Source of the DNA: Bog-473 sp035483935
GTDB lineage: Bacteria > Actinomycetota > Acidimicrobiia > Acidimicrobiales > RAAP-2
DNA: 19,587 nt
Direction of reading: 5' to 3'
Assembly: GCA_035483935.1 (NCBI GenBank)
Contig: DATHPK010000333.1
Span: forward strand, 1-19,587
In this document: positions 7,607 to 14,796 of the stretch, piece by piece
How the letters are laid out: every line of letters begins with the position of its first letter
Numbering within the stretch: position 1 is the first letter of the stretch
Notes under the pieces: generated by a model
Database searches by the model: none
What the model was told of the DNA's origin: nothing
Seen by the model: the letters and a program-made list of their open reading frames with translations, nothing else
Program-made: the position numbers and the translations under genes

Positions 7607-9217
7607 ATGTTCGACGCCCTGTCCGACCGCCTCGAGCGCATCTCCACACGGCTGAGGGGCAAGGGTCGTATCAGCGACGAGGACCTCGACGAGGCGCTCA
7701 AGGAGATCCGCACTGCGCTCCTCGACGCCGACGTCGAACTGTCAGTCGCCCGCAGGTTCTGCGACGGCATCCGCCTGCGCGTCAGCACCGAGGCGCTGTC
7801 GAAGAGCCTGAGCCCGGGCCAACAGGTCATCAGGGCGGTGCACGAGGAGTTGGTCAACGTCCTCGGCGGCGAGACGCTGAAGCTGACCTACGCATCCAAA
7901 CCGCCGACCGTCGTCCTCATGGCGGGGTTGCAGGGCGCGGGAAAGACGACGAACGCGGCGAAGCTCGCGCAGTGGTGGAAGCAGCAGGGGCGCAACCCGC
8001 TGCTCGTCGGCGCCGACCTCCAACGACCGGCTGCTGTCGAGCAACTAAGGGTCCTCGGCAACCAGGTCGGCGTCACCGTCTTCTCGGAGCCGACCGATCC
8101 CGTCCGCTGCGCGCAGGCCGGGGTCGAAGAAGCGCGGCGGCTCGGCAGAGACATCTGCATCATCGACACGGCCGGGCGGCTCACGATCGACGCCGAGATG
8201 ATGGAGCAGATCAAGTCCATCTCCAAAGCCACCGAACCGCACTACACGTTCCTCGTCATCGACGCCATGATCGGACAGGACGCCGTCGCCACCGCGAAGG
8301 CGTTCCACGATGCGCTCGAGCTCTCCGGCGTGATCCTCACCAAGCTCGACGGCGACGCCCGCGGCGGCGCCGCGCTCTCCGTGAAGGGCGTCGTCGGCCG
8401 CCCGATCGCGTTCGCCTCGACGGGCGAGCGCCTCGTCGATTTCGACCTGTTCCACCCCGACCGCATGGCGGAGCGGATCCTCGGCATGGGCGACGTCCTG
8501 AGCCTCATCGAGCAGGCCGAGCGCACCATGGACACCGACGAGGTGGCGAAGAGCGCCAGCCGCCTCATGCAGGGCCAGTTCACGCTCGAGGACTTCCTCT
8601 CCCAACTGCGCCAGGTCAAGAAGATGGGTTCGCTCGGCGGCCTCATGCGCCTCATGCCCGGCATGAACAAGGAGATGCGTGAGGCGGCCGGCCAGATCGA
8701 CGACGGTGAGGTCGCCAAGGTCGAGGCGATCGTCTGCTCCATGACGCCCGCAGAACGCAACGACACGACGATGATGGACGGCTCCCGCCGCAGCCGTGTC
8801 GCCCGCGGGTCGGGCACGTCCGTCCAGGACGTCAACTCCTTGCTGAAGCAGTTCAAGGAGATGCAGAAGATGATGAAGGGTATGGCGTCGGGCAACATGC
8901 CCAACCTCCCCGGTATGCCTTCCATGTCCGTGATGAGCGGCCGAGCCGCTCGCAAAATGGCCCAGCAGGCGGCCGGACTCGGTGCCCCCGGACAAGGGCC
9001 TGCCGTCGGCGCCCCCGGCGGCTCGGACTTCGACATGCTCTCCCAACTCATGGGTGGCGACGCCTCCGAGGCCGACCTCGCCGAACTGGCCAACGGGTTC
9101 CCCGGCCTGCCGCCGGGTGCGGGGGCGGGGGGCACGGCTCGGCCCGTGGTCAACGTCAACAAGGGGACCAAAAAGAAGAAGAAGGGCGGGCGGGTGACGC
9201 CGCCCAAGAACCGCTAG
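7607..9217 (+). CDS. ffh: Signal recognition particle protein Ffh
   Basis: Ffh is the SRP54 GTPase: it binds 4.5S/SRP RNA and hydrophobic signal sequences and docks with FtsY. It has 536 residues, longer than the usual 450-500 because of a C-terminal extension. The N domain starts MFDALSDRLERI. G1 is GLQGAGKTT at 107-115, then DLQRPAAVEQL, DTAGRLTID and the G4 TKLDGDARGG. The Met-rich M domain contains LMPGMNK, the SRP-RNA-binding GSRRSRVARGSG, and QFKEMQKMMKGM. The tail is Gly/Pro-rich, with a KKKKKGGR basic end that could add RNA or ribosome contact. It is convergent with the topoisomerase gene with only 7 bp between stops. Confidence 0.97.
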   Translation: MFDALSDRLERISTRLRGKGRISDEDLDEALKEIRTALLDADVELSVARRFCDGIRLRVSTEALSKSLSPGQQVIRAVHEELVNVLGGETLKLTYASKPPTVVLMAGLQGAGKTTNAAKLAQWWKQQGRNPLLVGADLQRPAAVEQLRVLGNQVGVTVFSEPTDPVRCAQAGVEEARRLGRDICIIDTAGRLTIDAEMMEQIKSISKATEPHYTFLVIDAMIGQDAVATAKAFHDALELSGVILTKLDGDARGGAALSVKGVVGRPIAFASTGERLVDFDLFHPDRMAERILGMGDVLSLIEQAERTMDTDEVAKSASRLMQGQFTLEDFLSQLRQVKKMGSLGGLMRLMPGMNKEMREAAGQIDDGEVAKVEAIVCSMTPAERNDTTMMDGSRRSRVARGSGTSVQDVNSLLKQFKEMQKMMKGMASGNMPNLPGMPSMSVMSGRAARKMAQQAAGLGAPGQGPAVGAPGGSDFDMLSQLMGGDASEADLAELANGFPGLPPGAGAGGTARPVVNVNKGTKKKKKGGRVTPPKNR

Positions 9218-9224
9218 GCGACGC

Positions 9225-10286
9225 TCACGCCGCGCCTGACTTCGGCGCGCCCTCCGGCTCGTTGATGAGGTCGATCACTGCTTGCTCGACCGTGCGTCGC
9301 AGCCGTGCCCGTGACCCACGACCGCCGCTCAGCTTCTCGAGCTGCGGAGGACGGGGGAGCCAGTCCGCAATGGTCTCACCGTGCTCGAAACGGTCGATCA
9401 CCCGGGGGTCCACGTAGGACGACCGGGCTACGGCGGGCGTGTCGCCGAGGTAGTCCGCCGCCTCCGCGATCGCCGCCACCACCGCCCGCTTCCGTTCTCG
9501 TTTGCCACCATCGACCGTGCCGTTTTCGGCGAGGGCGGCCGCCGCCAATACCGTCGCCGACCACGTCCGGAAGTCCTTGGCCGAGAACTCTTCACCTCCG
9601 GCGGCGTGCTTGATGTACGCGTTGGCGTCAGGGGCGTGCACCTCGATCCACTCACCGCCGTCCTTGTAGGCAAAGAGATGCTCGCCACCGGAGCGGCGGC
9701 GACGAAGCGAGTCGACCACCGGACGGACATCGTCGTCGCGGATCTCGACGGCGCGCTCTTTGGAGTCCTTCGCCGCATAGCGGAACACCATTGACCCGTG
9801 ATGGATGTGGACGTGCTCCCGGTGCAGGCTGGTCACGCCGAAGGTCTCGTGCTCGCGTGCGTACTCCTCGCCGCCCACGCGGAAGAGCCCCACGTCCAGC
9901 AGGCGGACGACGGCGGCCAAGACGCGGTCGCGGCCGAGTCCCTCCTGGGCCAGATCACGCGTCACGACGGCCCGCACATCAGGGAGCACGGCGGCGAAGT
10001 CGAGCACTCGCTCGAACTTCTCGCGGTCACGGTGGACCCGCCACTGGTCGTGGTAGCGGTACTGGCGCCGCCCGGCGGCGTCGGTTCCGACGGCTTGGAT
10101 GTGGCCGTTGGGCCAGGGGCAGATCCACACGTCCGTCCACGCCGGCGGCACGGCCAGGGCCCGGATGCGATCGAGCGTCTCGGGGTCCTGCACCCGCCGC
10201 CCACCGGGATAGGCGTAGCTGAAGCCCTTTCCCCTGCGCTGCCTCGTGATCCCGGGCATCTCACAGTTCGACCGCCGGAGCCGCAT
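9225..10286 (-). CDS. DNA topoisomerase IB (poxvirus-like)
   Basis: The enzyme relaxes supercoils through a 3'-phosphotyrosyl intermediate without ATP. The 353-residue product shows the family order: an N-terminal beta domain (GFSYAYPGGRRV...PPAWTDVWICPWPNGHIQA), the catalytic-Arg region FRVGGEEYAREHETFGVTSL, the Lys hairpin AAKDSKERAVEI, the second Arg in FSAKDFRTWSATVLAA, and the catalytic Tyr in ARSSYVDPR (about residue 291). The ATG at 10286 is preferred over an upstream start in the same frame, because GAGAGGGGG sits just before it and the homologous region begins there. It is an insertion between ffh and rpsP relative to the order I recall for mycobacteria, consistent with a patchily distributed accessory enzyme. 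Confidence 0.92.
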   Translation of the reverse strand: MRLRRSNCEMPGITRQRRGKGFSYAYPGGRRVQDPETLDRIRALAVPPAWTDVWICPWPNGHIQAVGTDAAGRRQYRYHDQWRVHRDREKFERVLDFAAVLPDVRAVVTRDLAQEGLGRDRVLAAVVRLLDVGLFRVGGEEYAREHETFGVTSLHREHVHIHHGSMVFRYAAKDSKERAVEIRDDDVRPVVDSLRRRRSGGEHLFAYKDGGEWIEVHAPDANAYIKHAAGGEEFSAKDFRTWSATVLAAAALAENGTVDGGKRERKRAVVAAIAEAADYLGDTPAVARSSYVDPRVIDRFEHGETIADWLPRPPQLEKLSGGRGSRARLRRTVEQAVIDLINEPEGAPKSGAA

Positions 10287-10559
10287 CAGCCCCCTCTCAC
10301 CCTTGCCATGTGCCCGTTCCGATACCCCCGTGGCGATCCGTCCTACCACGGGTTGCCCGTCCACGGCGCGGCGGAATCGGGGCCGGACGCAGCTGCCCGG
10401 ACCCCTCCGGATCAGATCCGGCGGAGGTGGGAGGCCGCCGCCCTCCCCATCTGGCAGAATGTTCAGCCGAGCGCGTCCGTCGATGCGCCGTCCCTGGGAA
10501 AACCTCGGAATGCGAAGCCTCGGGGACCTGGACATTCGTAGCGTGGAAGGGATCAATTC
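10287..10559. other. Divergent spacer topIB/rpsP with two inverted repeats
   Basis: This 273-bp spacer separates divergent genes. It holds a perfect inverted repeat CCCGTGG-N12-CCACGGG at 10327-10352 and another, CCGGAT-CAG-ATCCGG, at 10407-10421, flanked by CCTC and GAGG. GGAAGG at 10545-10550 is the probable rpsP ribosome binding site. TAGCGT at 10539-10544 resembles a -10 but would leave no room for that site in the mRNA; CAGAAT near 10455 is an alternative. Which of these drive the ribosomal operon cannot be decided by eye. Confidence 0.45.
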
Positions 10560-10856
10560 GTGGCAGTGAAGCTCCGCCTCGTGCGGATGGGCAAGAAGAA
10601 GCAGCCGACCTACCGGGTCGTGGCGGCCGACAGCCGGTCGCCCCGCGACGGCCGGTTCCTCGAGATCGTCGGCACCTACGCACCCCGGGGCGCCTCGACC
10701 GCCGAGCCGGACGCCGTCATACAGATCGACAACGAGAAGGCGGTGAAGTGGCTGATCAACGGCGCCCAGCCGACCGAGCGGGTCGAGCGGCTCCTGAAGA
10801 CGAGCGGCGCCTGGGAAGAGTTCTCGGCCGCGTCCGCGTCGGCCAAGGCGAAGTGA
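10560..10856 (+). CDS. rpsP: 30S ribosomal protein S16
   Basis: The 98-residue S16 has its typical opening AVKLRLVRMGKKKQPTYRVV, the ADSRSPRDGRFLE.VG.Y block and the KAVKWLINGAQPTERVERLL C-terminal motif. The start is GTG, preceded by GGAAGG with 9-nt spacing. It is first in the block rpsP-KH-rimM-trmD-rplS, so the upstream spacer must carry the main promoter. It is complete. Confidence 0.97.
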   Translation: MAVKLRLVRMGKKKQPTYRVVAADSRSPRDGRFLEIVGTYAPRGASTAEPDAVIQIDNEKAVKWLINGAQPTERVERLLKTSGAWEEFSAASASAKAK

Positions 10857-10863
10857 GGACCAG

Positions 10864-11331
10864 GTGACTGATCTCTACGAGGCGGGTGACATCAACCAGG
10901 TGGGCGGTGGCGGCGCGGCCGGGGCCGACGACGAGTTCGACGACGGGGACGACGTGGACGACGTCGACGACATCGACGACGGGGACGACCTCGAGGATCT
11001 GGACGACGGCGACGACATCGAGGACGTGGACGAGGTCGCCGGTGAGGGCAACCAGGCCGGAATGGGCAACGAGCGAACCGCGTTGGGCGGGGGCACGGCG
11101 ATGTCGGTGCTCGCGTATCTCGCCAAGTCGCTGTCGAACGACCCCGAGTCCGTGGTGATCGAGACCGAGGAACGTCGCAACGGCGTCCGCCTGAACCTGC
11201 ACGTGGCCCCCGAGGACATGGGCCGGGTCATCGGTCGGCGCGGCCGCACGGCCCAGGCCATCCGCACCATGGTCAACGTGGCCGGCGCCAAGGACGGCGT
11301 CCAGGCCAGCGTGGACATCGTCGACGACTGA
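10864..11331 (+). CDS. khpA: KhpA-family KH-domain RNA-binding protein with acidic N-terminal extension
   Basis: The C-terminal 76 residues form a single KH domain of the KhpA type: AYLAKSLSNDPESVVIETEE, then LHVAPEDMGRVIGRRGRTAQAIR with the RNA-binding GRRG loop near 124, then DGVQASVDIVDD. KhpA partners with KhpB/Jag in RNA binding and cell-envelope control in Gram-positives. The unusual part is about 78 extra N-terminal residues, dominated by Asp (DDGDDVDDVDDIDDGDD and similar). The GTG at 10864 follows GAGGA with about 5-nt spacing and lies 7 nt after rpsP. An ATG at 11101 right at the KH core is an alternative start, but no strong ribosome site is seen there and the frame is clean upstream. 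Confidence 0.85.
   Translation: MTDLYEAGDINQVGGGGAAGADDEFDDGDDVDDVDDIDDGDDLEDLDDGDDIEDVDEVAGEGNQAGMGNERTALGGGTAMSVLAYLAKSLSNDPESVVIETEERRNGVRLNLHVAPEDMGRVIGRRGRTAQAIRTMVNVAGAKDGVQASVDIVDD
10927..11034 (+). repeat. GAC-rich low-complexity tract inside khpA
   Basis: A run of GAC GAC (GTG/GTC/ATC/GGG/CTC) units encodes alternating Asp-Asp and V/I/L/G. It is a likely site of slippage-driven length variation. The encoded stretch should be disordered and strongly acidic. Confidence 0.7.
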
Positions 11332-11347
11332 GTCCGGGTCCGGCTCG

Positions 11348-11830
11348 ACGGACCTCCTCAAGATCGGCCGGGTCACCAAGCCCCACGGCCTTCGCGGCGA
11401 GGTCATCGTCCAGCTCTGGACCGACCAGCTGGAACGGCTGAGCCCGGGCACTGTTTTGTCGTCGCCCGCTGGTCCGCTGTCGGTCGTCGTGTCGGGCCCG
11501 GCGCCGGGCGGCTCGGGGAGCGACCGCTTCATCGTGACGTTCGCCGAGTGTGCCGATCGTCCGTCGGCGGAGCGCTTGCGGGGGATCGAGCTCTCGGCCG
11601 AGGGCCTCGACCGGCCCGGGACCTTGTGGGTGCACGAGCTGGTCGGCGCTCTCGTGCGTGACGCTGACGGCGCCCCGTTAGGGCGCGTCGCGGCCGTCGA
11701 GGCGAACCCGGCGAGCGACCTCATGGTGCTCGAGTCCGGGGGGTTGATCCCCGTGCACTTTGTGACCGGCCATGACGCTGCGGCGGGAACCGTCGACGTC
11801 GACATCCCCGAGGGGTTGCTGGACCTGTGA
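11348..11830 (+). CDS. rimM: Ribosome maturation factor RimM, start codon unclear
   Basis: RimM binds S19 and helps mature the 30S head. The conserved N-terminus LLKIGRVTKPHGLRGEVIV is plain, followed by the RimM barrel and the C-terminal PRC-like domain (GTLWVHELVGALV, LGRVAAVEANPASDLMVLE, IPVHFV). The odd point is the start: in this frame no ATG, GTG, TTG or CTG exists between a stop at 11192-11194 and the conserved N-terminus. The first TTG, at 11456, would delete roughly 35 conserved residues. The coordinate given here takes ACG at 11348 as placeholder, since one C-to-T change there would give M-DLLKIGRV. A sequencing error, a rare start codon or a +1 frameshift at the khpA stop are options. 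The stop overlaps trmD (GTGA). Confidence 0.85.
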   Translation, partial: TDLLKIGRVTKPHGLRGEVIVQLWTDQLERLSPGTVLSSPAGPLSVVVSGPAPGGSGSDRFIVTFAECADRPSAERLRGIELSAEGLDRPGTLWVHELVGALVRDADGAPLGRVAAVEANPASDLMVLESGGLIPVHFVTGHDAAAGTVDVDIPEGLLDL

Positions 11831-12618
11831 GGGTCGACGTTTTCACGATCTTTCCCGACGTGGTGGCCGGGTACTGCGGGGCGTCGATCCTCGGGCGGGC
11901 CGTCGCCGGCGGTGCCCTGGACGTGCGGGTGCACGATCTTCGCCAGGGGGCGTCAGACATTCGGCGCTCCGTCGACGACGCGCCCTTCGGTGGGGGCGCC
12001 GGCATGGTGCTCATGCCCGAGCCGTTGTTCTCGAGTGTCGAGGCGGTGGTTGACCTGCCTCGTCCGCTGTTCTTGCTGTCACCGGGCGGCCGAGCTTTCG
12101 ACCAGTCGGTCGCTGCCGAGCTGGCCGCGCTGGCCGACGGGCCATCGGGTGGGTTCTCGCTGTTGTGTGGGCGCTACGAGGGGGTCGACCAGCGGGTGGC
12201 CGACCACCTGGTCGATGGCGAGCTCTCCGTGGGCGACTTCGTGCTGGCGGGCGGCGAGCTGGGGGCGCTGGTGGTGGTCGAGGCGGTGGCGCGGTTGCGA
12301 CCCGAGGTGCTCGGCAACGAGGAGTCGGCGGCGGACGAGTCGTTCTCGGACGGGCTGCTCGAGTACCCGCAGTACACGCGACCGGCGTCGTTCCGTGGGT
12401 GGTCGGTCCCCGCCGTGCTGCGGTCCGGCGATCACGGGGCGGTCGCCGCCTGGAGACGGACCCAGGCGTTGTTGCGCACGGCGGCGCGGCGGCCCGATCT
12501 GTTGGAGCGCCTGGTCAGGGCGTCGGCGCTCTCGGATGACGACGTGCGGTCGCTGGTCGAGCACGGCTACCATGTTCCGTCCGGCTCAGAGCGGGTGGAC
12601 CCGGCCGAGCCGGCCTGA
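11827..12618 (+). CDS. trmD: tRNA (guanine-N1)-methyltransferase TrmD
   Basis: TrmD methylates G37 of tRNAs reading CNN codons, using S-adenosylmethionine held in a trefoil knot, and so prevents +1 frameshifting. The 263-residue product begins VRVDVFTIFPDVV and has the DAPFGGGAGMVL loop. Knot motifs are LLCGRYEGVDQRV and ELSVGDFVLAGGE, and the segment ESFSDGLLEYPQYTRP carries the catalytic Asp region. GTG start overlaps the rimM stop, so the two are coupled. The C-terminal RRTQALLRTAARRPDLL helix is typical. Confidence 0.96.
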   Translation: MRVDVFTIFPDVVAGYCGASILGRAVAGGALDVRVHDLRQGASDIRRSVDDAPFGGGAGMVLMPEPLFSSVEAVVDLPRPLFLLSPGGRAFDQSVAAELAALADGPSGGFSLLCGRYEGVDQRVADHLVDGELSVGDFVLAGGELGALVVVEAVARLRPEVLGNEESAADESFSDGLLEYPQYTRPASFRGWSVPAVLRSGDHGAVAAWRRTQALLRTAARRPDLLERLVRASALSDDDVRSLVEHGYHVPSGSERVDPAEPA

Positions 12619-12643
12619 CCCGAATTTCGAAGGAACGCCCGTC

Positions 12644-13222
12644 ATGCAACCCACCGACACGATCGACCGCGACAGCCTGCGCTCGGACATCCCCGAATTC
12701 CGCGCCGGCGACACCGTCAAGGTGCACGTGCGGGTCGTCGAGGGTAACCGCGAGCGGGTGCAGGTGTTCCAGGGCGCCGTCATGCGGCGCCAGGGCGGCG
12801 GTGTGCAGGAGACCTTCACCGTCCGCAAGGTGTCGTTCGGCGTGGGGGTCGAGCGGACCTTCCCGGTGCACTCGCCGACGATCGCCAAGATCGAGGTCAC
12901 GACGCTGGGCGATGTGCGCCGAGCCAAGCTGTACTACCTGCGTGAACGCCACGGGAAGGCGGCCAAGATCAAGGAGCGGCGTGTGGCCCGTGGGCCTGCG
13001 AAGGGCGCGGCGGCAGAGGTCGAGGTTGATGAGGTCGAGGTTGATGAGGTGGATGTCGAGGTCGACGAGGCCGAAGAGTTGACGCTCGACGACGTCGAGC
13101 TCGCCGAGGGTGACGAGGCGCTTGGCGACGACGAGGCTGCGGCGGCGGAGTCGGATGACGAGGTCGTTGCCGAGTCGGCGGACGAGGAGAGCGACGGTGC
13201 CGAGGAGGCTGCTGACGCGTAG
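12644..13222 (+). CDS. rplS: 50S ribosomal protein L19 with long acidic C-terminal tail
   Basis: L19 sits at the 30S-50S interface. Residues 1 to about 120 are the normal protein: FRAGDTVKVHVRVVEGNRER, VQVFQGAVMRRQGGGVQETFTVRK, GVGVERTFPVHSP and the KLYYLRERHGKAAKIKERR end. The total of 192 residues exceeds the usual 110-120 because of about 70 extra residues rich in Glu, Asp, Ala and Val with no globular motif. The ATG at 12644 follows GAAGGA. The earlier open frame overlapping trmD is a shadow. A strongly acidic tail on a ribosomal protein is unusual; its end lies 9 nt before the DUF2469 gene. Confidence 0.95.
   Translation: MQPTDTIDRDSLRSDIPEFRAGDTVKVHVRVVEGNRERVQVFQGAVMRRQGGGVQETFTVRKVSFGVGVERTFPVHSPTIAKIEVTTLGDVRRAKLYYLRERHGKAAKIKERRVARGPAKGAAAEVEVDEVEVDEVDVEVDEAEELTLDDVELAEGDEALGDDEAAAAESDDEVVAESADEESDGAEEAADA
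13016..13045 (+). repeat. 15-bp tandem repeat in the rplS tail
   Basis: GAGGTCGAGGTTGAT occurs twice in tandem and in frame, coding EVEVD twice. A degenerate third unit (EVDVEVD) follows. It suggests that the acidic tail grew by repeat expansion. Confidence 0.75.
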
Positions 13223-13231
13223 GACCCTTCC

Positions 13232-13543
13232 ATGAGCGAGGAAGACCTCGAGCGTTACGAGTCCGAGATCGAACTCGGGCTCGTCCAGGAGTACCGGGCC
13301 GTCCTTCCGGTCTTCGCTTATGTGATCGAGACGGAGCGGCGTTTCTATCTGGCGAACGAAGTGTCGTTGAACGTGCGTGCCGACACGACGCCCGCCTGTA
13401 TCGAGGTCCAGTTGCGGGACGCCTGGGTGTGGGACATGTACCGGCCCGCCCGTTTCGTCCCGGAGGTACGGGTGATCACGTTCCGTGACGTGAACATCGA
13501 GCGCCTGCCCGAACAGGAGCTCTCGGACGGAGTCTCCGTCTGA
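13232..13543 (+). CDS. DUF2469 domain protein
   Basis: This 103-residue protein matches the DUF2469 family of unknown function, which is conserved in Actinobacteria. Diagnostic segments are SEEDLERYESEIELGLVQEY, VIETERRFYLANEVSL, and the near-invariant DAWVWDMYRPARFVPEVRVITF. Its usual neighbours are rnhB upstream and YraN downstream; here YraN is present but rnhB and lepB are missing. The AGGA overlapping the rplS stop gives a good ribosome site 7 nt before the ATG. Confidence 0.93.
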   Translation: MSEEDLERYESEIELGLVQEYRAVLPVFAYVIETERRFYLANEVSLNVRADTTPACIEVQLRDAWVWDMYRPARFVPEVRVITFRDVNIERLPEQELSDGVSV

Positions 13544-13590
13544 GTCTGACGGTGGTCGCCTGACTCTTGTCGGTGGACTGCGGGGAGCGA

Positions 13591-13974
13591 GTGCGACCGT
13601 TCTCCGGCGTGAGCCACCGGAACCGACGGATCGCGTTGGGCCACAAGGGCGAGGACTGGGCCGCCGAGTGGTACGTCGACAACGGCTACGAGATCGTGGC
13701 GCGGAATTGGCGCTGTGCCCTGGGTGAGATCGACTTGCTGTGCACGCAGGTCAACCCCCCGGGCTGCGTGACGTTGATCGTCTGCGAAGTGAAGGCACGG
13801 ACGTCGAACACCCGGGGTCACCCTTTGGAGGCCGTGACGCCCGCAAAGCAGCAGCGCCTGCGCAAGCTCGCAACCGCCTACCTGCAGAGCCAGGACATCT
13901 ACTACGACCACATCCGCTTCGACGTCGTCGCGGTGACCGGCGAGGCGCTCCACGTCGTGGAAAGTGCGTTCTAA
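13591..13974 (+). CDS. YraN family protein (UPF0102, endonuclease-like fold)
   Basis: The protein has the YraN/UPF0102 restriction-endonuclease-like fold: LGHKGEDWAAEWYVDNGYEIVARNWRC, then GEIDLLC with the acidic residue, and IVCEVKARTS.......PLEAVTPAKQQRLRKLA. The E-x-K in CEVKAR fits the nuclease core. The biological role is unsettled. The start is uncertain: TTG 13567 and GTG 13573, 13591 or 13609 are all in frame. I took GTG 13591 because GGGGAG lies just upstream, though the spacing is short. An N-terminus of 120-135 residues fits the family. Confidence 0.87.
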   Translation: MRPFSGVSHRNRRIALGHKGEDWAAEWYVDNGYEIVARNWRCALGEIDLLCTQVNPPGCVTLIVCEVKARTSNTRGHPLEAVTPAKQQRLRKLATAYLQSQDIYYDHIRFDVVAVTGEALHVVESAF

Positions 13975-13987
13975 GAGGTTCGCGGCG

Positions 13988-13993
13988 TAGGGT
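13988..13993 (+). promoter_or_regulatory. Candidate -10 box of the crotonase-fold gene (TAGGGT)
   Basis: TAGGGT is identical to the smc box and again lies exactly 8 nt before an ATG (14002). No ribosome binding site is visible in the spacer. It starts a new transcript after YraN and before the crotonase gene. Confidence 0.5.
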
Positions 13994-14001
13994 CGGTCTC
14001 C

Positions 14002-14784
14002 ATGGAGACACTTCTCATCGAGCGCAAAGACGGTGTCGTCACCGTCACGATGAACCGGCCGGAACGCAAGAACGCAGCCAGCGGCAAGATGTTGTTGGAG
14101 CTGCGGGAGATCTTCGAGGAGATCGAGGACAACCCGGACGACCGGGTGATGGTGTTGACGGGCGCCGGCGGAGCCTTCTGCTCGGGTGCGGACCTCGGGG
14201 ATTCGCAGGGTCCCACGAACGATCCCTCCCGGTCTGCGTTGTCGCGGATGCGCCGGCTCGGCGACGTGGCACTGGCACTGCACCACATCAGCAAGCCGAC
14301 GATCGCCAAGGTCGACGGCGTGGCGGTCGGGGCGGGGTTCTCGCTGGCGCTGGGGTGCGACCTCGTGGTATGCACCGAGTTGGCACGGTTGTCGATGATC
14401 TTCTCCAAGCGCGGGCTCTCTTTGGACAACGGCGCCTCTTGGTTGCTGCCCCGCCTGATCGGTATGGCCCGAGCGAAGGAAGTCGCATTGTTCGGCGACA
14501 TGTGGAGCGCCGAGGAGGCTCTGGCCATCGGCCTGGTCAATCGGGTGTTGCCGGTCGCGGAGATCGACGCCTTTGTGGACGACTGGGCGCGCCGTCTGGC
14601 AGACGGGCCGCCGCTTGCGATCTCCATGACCAAATCGCTGCTCCACGCGTCCTCAAACGCCTCCATGGAGCAGGCCGTGGAGGACGAAGCCCGGTGCCAG
14701 GCCCTCAACTTCTCGAGTGTGGACACCGCCGAGGCCATGGCCGCCTTCAAAGAGAAGCGGGAGCCCAGTTTCATCGGCCGGTAA
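14002..14784 (+). CDS. Enoyl-CoA hydratase/isomerase (crotonase) family protein
   Basis: The 260-residue crotonase-fold protein acts on acyl-CoA. The oxyanion-hole motifs are visible: GAFCSGADL near 56-65 and the GVAVGAGFSLALGCDLVV block. The GLSLDNGASWLLPRLIG segment carries a single acidic residue, Asp142. That pattern resembles PaaG-type 1,2-epoxyphenylacetyl-CoA isomerases, where one Asp is catalytic, more than classical hydratases with two Glu. Substrate and reaction are therefore uncertain. It has its own -10 box, and the C-terminal AFKEKREPSFIGR is a typical family end. Confidence 0.9.
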   Translation: METLLIERKDGVVTVTMNRPERKNAASGKMLLELREIFEEIEDNPDDRVMVLTGAGGAFCSGADLGDSQGPTNDPSRSALSRMRRLGDVALALHHISKPTIAKVDGVAVGAGFSLALGCDLVVCTELARLSMIFSKRGLSLDNGASWLLPRLIGMARAKEVALFGDMWSAEEALAIGLVNRVLPVAEIDAFVDDWARRLADGPPLAISMTKSLLHASSNASMEQAVEDEARCQALNFSSVDTAEAMAAFKEKREPSFIGR

Positions 14785-14796
14785 TAAGGTGGAGCC

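Noticed and set aside
7546..7857. N-terminal extension of the FKBP gene to 7857
   Set aside because: It would run through ffh coding sequence and bury the signal peptide and lipobox.
9798..10541. 247-codon plus-strand open frame over topIB
   Set aside because: It is a shadow of the topoisomerase, which has its catalytic motifs on the minus strand.
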